Shown here: in pieces, positions 1 through 5,207 of the stretch
Numbering within the stretch: the first letter of the stretch is position 1
Layout: the number at the start of each line of letters is the position of its first letter
Assembly: GCA_023387135.1 (NCBI GenBank)
Contig: JAEWIK010000267.1
Coordinates: forward strand, 1-8,461
Direction of reading: 5' to 3'
Length of the DNA stretch: 8,461 nucleotides
DNA from: Actinomycetes bacterium
GTDB lineage: Bacteria; Actinomycetota; Actinomycetes; Propionibacteriales; Propionibacteriaceae
Position numbers and translations under genes: made by a program
Notes under the pieces: generated by a model
What the model saw: only the letters and a program-made list of their open reading frames with translations
Database searches by the model: none
Told to the model about the DNA's origin: nothing

Positions 1-97
1 GGCGTGGAGGCCCTCGCTGCGCCGCGAGCGAACGGCGACAATACCTACCAACGCCGCGGCCGACTCACCGAACCGAGGCTCGCCGGCTTCTCCCATC

Positions 98-104
98 AGG
101 AGGG
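98..104 (+). promoter_or_regulatory. Ribosome binding site of the MalF-type permease gene
   Basis: AGGAGGG lies 7 nt upstream of the ATG at 112. It fixes the start of the first permease, because the reading frame is open to the left edge of the window and a GTG or ATG further upstream could otherwise be chosen. The N-terminus it selects (basic tail, then a membrane segment) suits a CUT1 permease. Confidence 0.8.
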
Positions 105-111
105 ATCTCCC

Positions 112-1059
112 ATGACGTCGACCGCCACGCCAAGGCGCGCCTCCCGGGCGGTCGTTCGGGCACCCGGCCGCCGGCGCAATCCCGTCGCTCCCTATGTCCT
201 GCTCCTCCCGGCCGTCCTCGTCCTCCTGCTGGCCCTCGGCTACCCGCTGGTCTGGCAGGTCATCACGTCCTTCCAGTCGTTCGGCCTGGCGCAGCAGTTC
301 GGCCAGCCGCCCGAGTTCGTCGGCTTCGGCAACTACGTCGAGATCTTCACCGACCCGCGGGCGTGGACGGTGATCGGAAGGTCCCTGCTCTTCTGCCTCG
401 TGAACGCCGTCATCACAGTGGCCCTCGGGGTCGGTTCGGCGCTCGTCATGAAGGCCGCCACCAACGCCTTCAGGCTGATCCTCCAACTCGCGATGCTGCT
501 GGCCTGGGCGATGCCCGTCGTGGCCGCCGTCACGGTCTGGATCTGGCTGTTCGACTGGCGCCGCGGGGTCATCAACTGGTTGCTGTCGAACGTGCTCGGC
601 CTCGACCAGTTCTCCAGCTACAACTGGCTGGGCAACCCCCTGACCTTCTACCTGGTCGCCACCATCATCGTCGTGTGGATGTCGGTGCCGTTCGTCGCGT
701 TCTCGGTGTACGCCGGCCTCACCCAGGTCTCGGTCGACGTGCTGGAGGCCGCCGACCTCGACGGCGCCGGTCCCGTGCGGCGGTTCCGCCACATCGTCGT
801 GCCGCTGATCCGTCCGGTGCTGATGATCGTCCTGCTGCTGCAGATCATCTGGGACCTGAGGGTCTTCACCCAGATCCAGATGCTCCAGGACGCCGGCGCC
901 CCGATCAGCGAGACCAACCTGCTGGGCACCTTCATCTACCAGATGGGAGTCGGCTCCGGGAACTTCGGCTGGGCGTCCGCCATGTCGATCTTCGTCCTGC
1001 TCGTCACGATCGCCTTCAGCGCCTTCTACGTCGTGCAGCTCCTCAAGGAGGATTCCTGA
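112..1059 (+). CDS. Sugar ABC transporter permease, MalF/UgpA type (CUT1 family)
   Basis: This is an inner-membrane permease subunit of a CUT1 ABC importer for a di- or oligosaccharide, 315 aa from ATG 112. A basic cytoplasmic N-terminus precedes about six hydrophobic segments (roughly residues 26-48, 88-112, 118-142, 170-195, 235-255 and 285-308). The EAA loop that docks the ATPase is visible at residues 212-231: it begins EAADLDGAG and ends with I-x-x-P-x-x-x-P. The start is set by AGGAGGG 7 nt upstream, and the length is normal for the family. The stop overlaps the next permease's ATG by one base, so the two are translationally coupled as the usual MalF/MalG heterodimer. No substrate-binding protein or ATPase gene is in the window. 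The downstream chitobiose-phosphorylase-like gene suggests the cargo is (GlcNAc)2, which is inference. Streptomyces DasB and NgcF are functional parallels, but orthology cannot be shown here. Confidence 0.9.
   Translation: MTSTATPRRASRAVVRAPGRRRNPVAPYVLLLPAVLVLLLALGYPLVWQVITSFQSFGLAQQFGQPPEFVGFGNYVEIFTDPRAWTVIGRSLLFCLVNAVITVALGVGSALVMKAATNAFRLILQLAMLLAWAMPVVAAVTVWIWLFDWRRGVINWLLSNVLGLDQFSSYNWLGNPLTFYLVATIIVVWMSVPFVAFSVYAGLTQVSVDVLEAADLDGAGPVRRFRHIVVPLIRPVLMIVLLLQIIWDLRVFTQIQMLQDAGAPISETNLLGTFIYQMGVGSGNFGWASAMSIFVLLVTIAFSAFYVVQLLKEDS
1045..1052 (+). promoter_or_regulatory. Ribosome binding site of the MalG-type permease gene, inside the preceding CDS
   Basis: AAGGAGGA lies within the last codons of the upstream permease gene, 6 nt before the ATG at 1059. 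It supports the TGATG stop/start junction as the true start of the second permease, although the frame itself stays open far upstream. Confidence 0.8.
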
Positions 1060-2000
1060 TGTCGGCAGCCACCGAAGCACGCCCCGGACCCGCCCTCGCA
1101 GGGCTCGACCGGCGGCCCTCGACCCCGATCCCCGCCGCCCGGCGACGCGTCCGTCCCGGGAAGGTCGTCTGGAGCATCGTGGCGCTCGTCATCGCCGTGA
1201 TCTGGGTGTTCCCCGTCTACTGGATGATCACGGGCTCGCTGCTGCCCAACTCGGTCCTGCAGTCGGTCACGCCACGGTTCGCCCCGTTCGGCGGCTCGTT
1301 CGACAACTTCGCCAGCGTGCTCGGCTCGGGCAAGTTCTTCGGTGCGCTCATGATGAGCCTCCAGATCACCCTGCTGACAGTCGCCGCGGCGCTGCTGTTC
1401 GCGTTCCTGGCGGCGCTGGCCATCAGCCGCTTCAAGTTCCGCGGACGGACGTCCTTCGTGCTCGCCGTCCTGTTCATCCAGATGCTCCCGGCCGAGGGCC
1501 TCTTCATCGCGCAGTACAAGATGATGAGCACGCTCGGCGAGGCGACGGGCCAGGTGATCGGGCTCAACTCGGTGGTGGGCATCTCCATCCTGTACACCGG
1601 AGCCGTGATCCCCTTCACCGTCTGGATGCTCCGCGGCTTCGTCGCGGGCATCCCCGCCGAACTCGAGGAGTCAGCCATGGTCGACGGCTGCTCGCGCACG
1701 TCGGCGTTCTTCAGGATCACCTTCCCCCTGCTGGCCCCCGGGCTGGCGGCGTCGGCGGTGTACGCCTTCCTGCAGGCGTGGAACGAGTTCACTATCGCGC
1801 TCGTGATCCTGCCGAAGGAGTCCGCCATGACGCTGCCGCTGTGGCTGCGCACCTTCGTCCAGCAGAGCTCCAACCGCGCCATCGACTGGGGGCAGGTCAT
1901 GGCGTCCTCGACGCTGGTCGCCGTCCCGGTCATCATCTTCTTCCTGTTCGTGCAGGGCCGAATGACTTCCGGTCTTGTGGCCGGCGCCGTGAAGGGTTGA
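1059..2000 (+). CDS. Sugar ABC transporter permease, MalG type (CUT1 family)
   Basis: This is the second membrane subunit of the CUT1 importer, 313 aa. A basic, proline-rich N-terminal tail of about 35 residues is followed by the first membrane segment (WSIVALVIAVIWVFPVYWMI), which carries the typical MalG-type FPVYWM sequence. The EAA loop is seen from residue 204 as ESAMVDG followed by FFRITFPLLAPG, matching the family pattern. The LQAWNEF sequence after it is also typical of MalG-type permeases. The ATG overlaps the stop of the first permease as TGATG and has AAGGAGGA 6 nt upstream. The ROK kinase gene begins 2 nt after the stop. The open frame continues upstream of 1059, but that part is an overprint of the first permease gene. 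The ATPase partner is presumably encoded elsewhere, as with MsiK in streptomycetes (inference). Chitobiose as substrate is inferred from the neighbours only. Confidence 0.9.
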   Translation: MSAATEARPGPALAGLDRRPSTPIPAARRRVRPGKVVWSIVALVIAVIWVFPVYWMITGSLLPNSVLQSVTPRFAPFGGSFDNFASVLGSGKFFGALMMSLQITLLTVAAALLFAFLAALAISRFKFRGRTSFVLAVLFIQMLPAEGLFIAQYKMMSTLGEATGQVIGLNSVVGISILYTGAVIPFTVWMLRGFVAGIPAELEESAMVDGCSRTSAFFRITFPLLAPGLAASAVYAFLQAWNEFTIALVILPKESAMTLPLWLRTFVQQSSNRAIDWGQVMASSTLVAVPVIIFFLFVQGRMTSGLVAGAVKG

Positions 2001-2002
2001 GA

Positions 2003-2965
2003 GTGACACACTGCGAGCTGAGTCTCGGCTTCGACATCGGCGGGACGAAGATCCACGGCCTCGTGCTGGACCGGGACGACAGCGTCCTGGCCGAGGCGGT
2101 GCGTCCCACCCGCCAGGGGGCCGCGAGCATCCAGGCGATCGTCACCGAGACCGCCCACGCGCTGGCCGCCGAACTGGGCACCGACGTCTCCAGGTTCGCG
2201 TCAGTGGGGGTCGGCATCCCGGGGATCGTCGACCAGCGGACGGGCCTCGTCGAGACGGCCGTCAACCTCGGCATATCCAGCACCAACCTCAGCGACCTCT
2301 TCGCCGACGGCTTCACTGTCCCGGTGCGCGTGGAGAACGACGTCAAGGCCACGGCGCTCGGCGCCGGCCTCGTGCTCGGCGCACGGGTGGCCGACCTCAG
2401 CTACGTCAACCTCGGGACGGGCCTCGCGACAGCGGCAGTCAGCAACGGCAGGCTCGTCAGGGGCGCACGCAACGGCGCCGGGGAGATCGGGCACCTCGCC
2501 ATCGATCCCGCCGGCGACCAGTGCGGCTGCGGCCAGCGCGGCTGCATCGAGACGATCGTCGGCGGCAGGTACCTGACGCCGCGACTCGAAGCGCTCGGGC
2601 TCGACCTCGCCGGGCTCGGGCACGCCACCGAACCCGCAGCGGCGGCCGAGCGCGACCGTTTGGTGGGCGGGCTGGCCACCGCCCTCACCCTCGTCGTGAT
2701 CGCCTACGACTCCGCCCAGGTGGTCCTGGGCGGCGGCATCTTCAGGGCGACCGACTGGCTGGTGCCCGCCGTCGCCGAGGAGTTGCGGAAGCGCGCCGGT
2801 TCCTCGTCCTTCCTCGCCGGCCTGCGCTGCGAGGACAGGCTCGTCGTGCTGCCCGACGGCGTCCCGGTCGCCGCCATCGGCGCCGCGGTCGTCGGACGCA
2901 AGAAGGGCCTGCGCACCACCCGTCCCGGCAGGCCCGACCCCCTACTGATGAGGAGTTCGTCGTGA
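2003..2965 (+). CDS. ROK-family sugar kinase, probable N-acetylglucosamine (or glucose) kinase
   Basis: This is a cytoplasmic ATP-dependent hexose kinase of 320 aa, normal for ROK enzymes. The phosphate-1 loop DIGGTK is at residues 11-16. The END motif at 111-113 supplies the probable catalytic base, Asp113. The sugar-binding E-I-G-H is at 161-164. The ROK zinc site follows: His164 with Cys174, Cys176 and Cys181 in CGCGQRGCIE. There is no N-terminal helix-turn-helix, so it is a kinase rather than a NagC/XylR-type repressor. The start is GTG at 2003, two bases after the permease stop, with AAGGG 6 nt upstream; the longer open frame overprints the permease. Its last bases overlap the next gene as GTGA. 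In this operon it would phosphorylate the free sugar released by the GH94 phosphorylase, i.e. GlcNAc to GlcNAc-6-P (inference). Glucose or glucosamine cannot be excluded, because these motifs are shared across ROK kinases. Confidence 0.88.
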   Translation: MTHCELSLGFDIGGTKIHGLVLDRDDSVLAEAVRPTRQGAASIQAIVTETAHALAAELGTDVSRFASVGVGIPGIVDQRTGLVETAVNLGISSTNLSDLFADGFTVPVRVENDVKATALGAGLVLGARVADLSYVNLGTGLATAAVSNGRLVRGARNGAGEIGHLAIDPAGDQCGCGQRGCIETIVGGRYLTPRLEALGLDLAGLGHATEPAAAAERDRLVGGLATALTLVVIAYDSAQVVLGGGIFRATDWLVPAVAEELRKRAGSSSFLAGLRCEDRLVVLPDGVPVAAIGAAVVGRKKGLRTTRPGRPDPLLMRSSS

Positions 2966-5169
2966 CAGCGACCGCGACAAGGGTCGACGCAGTGACCCAC
3001 GCGAACGCCTGCAAGGCCGTGGTGCTCGCGGCGGGTCACGACGAGGCCACCCGCGACCTGCTGCTGCGCCCGCTCGCGGGATCGTCGGTCATCGAACAGA
3101 CCCTCGCCAATGTCACGGCAGTGGTGCCGCAGAGCGACGTCATCATCGTCGTCGCCGAGCACGACCAGGCCGTCCGCGACTACCTCGGCCCCGGCTGGAA
3201 CTACGTCGTCCAGACAGTCCAGGCCGGCACCGGCGACGCGGTGCGCTGCGCGAGGTTCGAGCTCGCCGGCTTCGAGGGGGACGTGCTGATCGCGTACGGG
3301 GACACGCCGCTGCTGCGGTCGACCTCGCTGCGCGGGCTGCTGTGGCGCCACCGGCTGAAGCGGGCGCAGTTCTCGTTGCTCACCGCCGTCCTCGAAGACC
3401 CCATGCACTACGGACGGATCGAGCGGGACCCCGACGGCCGCATCCGGGAGATCGTCGAGGCCAGCGACCTCTCCGGCGCCGGCGTCACCGGGGCGACCGA
3501 GGTCAACGTCGGCGCCTACCTGGTCGACAACTCGATCCTCATCCCCGAACTCGACGTCATGGCAGAGACCGGCGAGCACAGGCTCACCGAACTGGCCGAA
3601 CGCCTGATCGGGCAGGGACGCCAGCTCGCGTCGTACGCCATCATCGACCCCGACGAGGTGCAGGGCATCAACACCGATGCCGAACTGCAGGCCGCCGCGG
3701 ACATCGTCCTGAAGCGGCTGTTCGCGCCGCAGCACGCCATCGAGACCGGCGAGATCAGCTTCGGCACCGGCGGCTGGCGTGCGCTGATCGGCGAGGGCTT
3801 CACGATCCACAACGTCCGCCGGCTCTGCCAGGCCATCGCCAACGAGGTCACGAGGCGCGGGCTGGAGAAGCTGGGCGTGGTCATCGGCGGCGACAGGCGC
3901 TTCCTGTCCGCCGAGTCCGTCGTGGCGGCGGCGGAGGTGTTCGCCGGCAACAACATCGACGTGAGGTTGCTCATCGACGACGTCCCCACCCCGCTCGTGA
4001 CCTTCGCCGCCCCCTACCTCGGGACCGCGTACAGCCTGATCTTCACCGCGTCCCACAACCCGCCGCAGTGGAACGGGCTGAAGGTCTTCAGGTCGGACGG
4101 CTCGCTGCCGCTGCAGGACGAGACCGACTCCTACACCGCCGAGGCGAACTCGCTCACCCAGGCCGACGTGGTGGCGATCGACCTCAGGCTCGCCCGCTCG
4201 CTGGGCCGCGTCCGCGACATCGACCTCACCAACGCCTACGTCGATTCCATCGAGAAGATCATCGACGTCAACGCGATCCGGGCCGCAGGCCTGCGGGTGA
4301 TCGTCGACGCGATGTACGGCACCTCGCAACTGACGCTCGGCACCATCCTGTCCGACGCCCGCTGTCGCGCCGAGTTCATCCACGAGCGCCACAACCCGCT
4401 GTTCGGCGGACGCTCCCCCGCTCCCGACCCCGAGCGGCTGTCGGCCCTGATCGACATGGTGAGGTCCTCGGGACGCTACGACCTCGGCATGGCCACCGAC
4501 GGCGACGCCGACAGGATCGCCATCATCGACGAGCAGGGCCGCTACATCTCGACCAACGACCTGCTGCTGCTCGTCTACTGGTACCTGCACGAGGTGCGCG
4601 GCGAACGCGGCGGGGTGGTGCGGAACCTCGCCACCACGCACCTGCTCGACAGGCTCGCGGAGTCCTTCGGCGAGGAGCACCGGGAGGTTCCGGTCGGCTT
4701 CAAGCACGTGACGGCAGGCATGGACGAGATCGATGCGGTGCTGGGCGGCGAGAGCTCCGGCGGCCTCACCGTCCGCGGGCACATCAAGGGCAAGGACGGG
4801 GTGTTCGCCTGCGCGCTCGTCGTCGAGATGCTCGCGAGGACCGGCAAGCACCTCAGCGACCTGCTGGAGCACGTCTACTCGATCACGGGGCGGCTCTACC
4901 AACTGGAGGCAGGAGTGCCGGCGACCCCCGACATGAGGGTCGAGCTGCCGCGCCGGATGGCGGCAGCAGCACCGACGGAGGTGGCGGGCTATCCGGTGGA
5001 CCACATCGACACCGTCGACGGGGTGAAGATCCACCTCGAGGGCGGCGCCTGGGCGCTGTTGCGGTTCTCGGGCACCGAACCCGTCCTCCGCATGTTCGTC
5101 GAGGCCGAGAGCCCCGCCAAGGCCGCCGAGCTCATCGAGTGGCTGGGCGACTTCGCCTCCGCCACGTAG
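2962..5169 (+). CDS. Fused GlmU-like nucleotidyltransferase / phosphohexomutase (probable GlcNAc-1-P handling enzyme)
   Basis: This is a 735-aa two-domain cytoplasmic protein. Residues about 16-250 resemble the GlmU pyrophosphorylase fold: VVLAAG (20-25), QAGTGDA (87-93), YGD (112-114, metal-binding Asp114), YGRI (150-153), E-V-N-V-G (180-184) and GIN (235-237). Residues about 260-735 are a complete alpha-D-phosphohexomutase: FGTGGWR (267-273), TASHNP with phospho-acceptor Ser364, metal loop DGDADR (513-518), sugar loop GESSGG (596-601) and phosphate loop RFSGTEP (701-707). The GTG start at 2962 overlaps the kinase stop as GTGA and has AGGAG 6 nt upstream. The mutase half looks fully active. 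The transferase signature loop is altered: HDEATRD follows LAAG, and no Pro-Lys is seen, so its activity is uncertain. From context it should convert GlcNAc-1-P to GlcNAc-6-P and perhaps to UDP-GlcNAc (inference). A glucose-1-P enzyme is the main alternative. Confidence 0.88.
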   Translation: MTATATRVDAVTHANACKAVVLAAGHDEATRDLLLRPLAGSSVIEQTLANVTAVVPQSDVIIVVAEHDQAVRDYLGPGWNYVVQTVQAGTGDAVRCARFELAGFEGDVLIAYGDTPLLRSTSLRGLLWRHRLKRAQFSLLTAVLEDPMHYGRIERDPDGRIREIVEASDLSGAGVTGATEVNVGAYLVDNSILIPELDVMAETGEHRLTELAERLIGQGRQLASYAIIDPDEVQGINTDAELQAAADIVLKRLFAPQHAIETGEISFGTGGWRALIGEGFTIHNVRRLCQAIANEVTRRGLEKLGVVIGGDRRFLSAESVVAAAEVFAGNNIDVRLLIDDVPTPLVTFAAPYLGTAYSLIFTASHNPPQWNGLKVFRSDGSLPLQDETDSYTAEANSLTQADVVAIDLRLARSLGRVRDIDLTNAYVDSIEKIIDVNAIRAAGLRVIVDAMYGTSQLTLGTILSDARCRAEFIHERHNPLFGGRSPAPDPERLSALIDMVRSSGRYDLGMATDGDADRIAIIDEQGRYISTNDLLLLVYWYLHEVRGERGGVVRNLATTHLLDRLAESFGEEHREVPVGFKHVTAGMDEIDAVLGGESSGGLTVRGHIKGKDGVFACALVVEMLARTGKHLSDLLEHVYSITGRLYQLEAGVPATPDMRVELPRRMAAAAPTEVAGYPVDHIDTVDGVKIHLEGGAWALLRFSGTEPVLRMFVEAESPAKAAELIEWLGDFASAT

Positions 5170-5197
5170 ACACCAGCACGCCCACCAACCCGCAGAC

Positions 5198-5202
5198 AAG
5201 GA
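5198..5202 (+). promoter_or_regulatory. Ribosome binding site of the GH94 phosphorylase gene
   Basis: AAGGA lies 5 nt before the ATG at 5208, inside the 38-nt gap after the fusion gene. It decides the start, because the frame is open for more than 1.8 kb upstream as an overprint. I see no terminator hairpin or promoter in the gap, so the gene is probably co-transcribed. Confidence 0.7.
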
Positions 5203-5207
5203 CGCAG

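Noticed and set aside
4..111. Longer N-terminus for the first permease, since the frame is open to the left edge
   Set aside because: No ribosome binding site supports an earlier start, the added residues are polar and unlike a permease, and AGGAGGG is ideally placed for ATG 112. Whether this stretch also holds the tail of an upstream gene cannot be decided from the window.
1..111. DasR-type operator (dre) upstream of the operon
   Set aside because: I looked for an imperfect palindrome like ACTGGTCTAGACCAGT here and in the gap at 5170-5207 and saw none. The true operon promoter may be to the left of the window.
363..1058. Extension of the MalG-type permease frame upstream of 1059
   Set aside because: The translation there is arginine/proline/histidine-rich, typical of an overprinted frame in GC-rich DNA, and it lies wholly within the first permease gene.
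2704..5199. Very long minus-strand open frame opposite the fusion gene, and a similar one opposite the phosphorylase gene (4989-7754)
   Set aside because: Composition is dominated by Gly/Val/Arg/Asp/His as in antisense shadows of GC-rich genes, with no recognisable domain, while the plus strand encodes clear enzyme motifs throughout.
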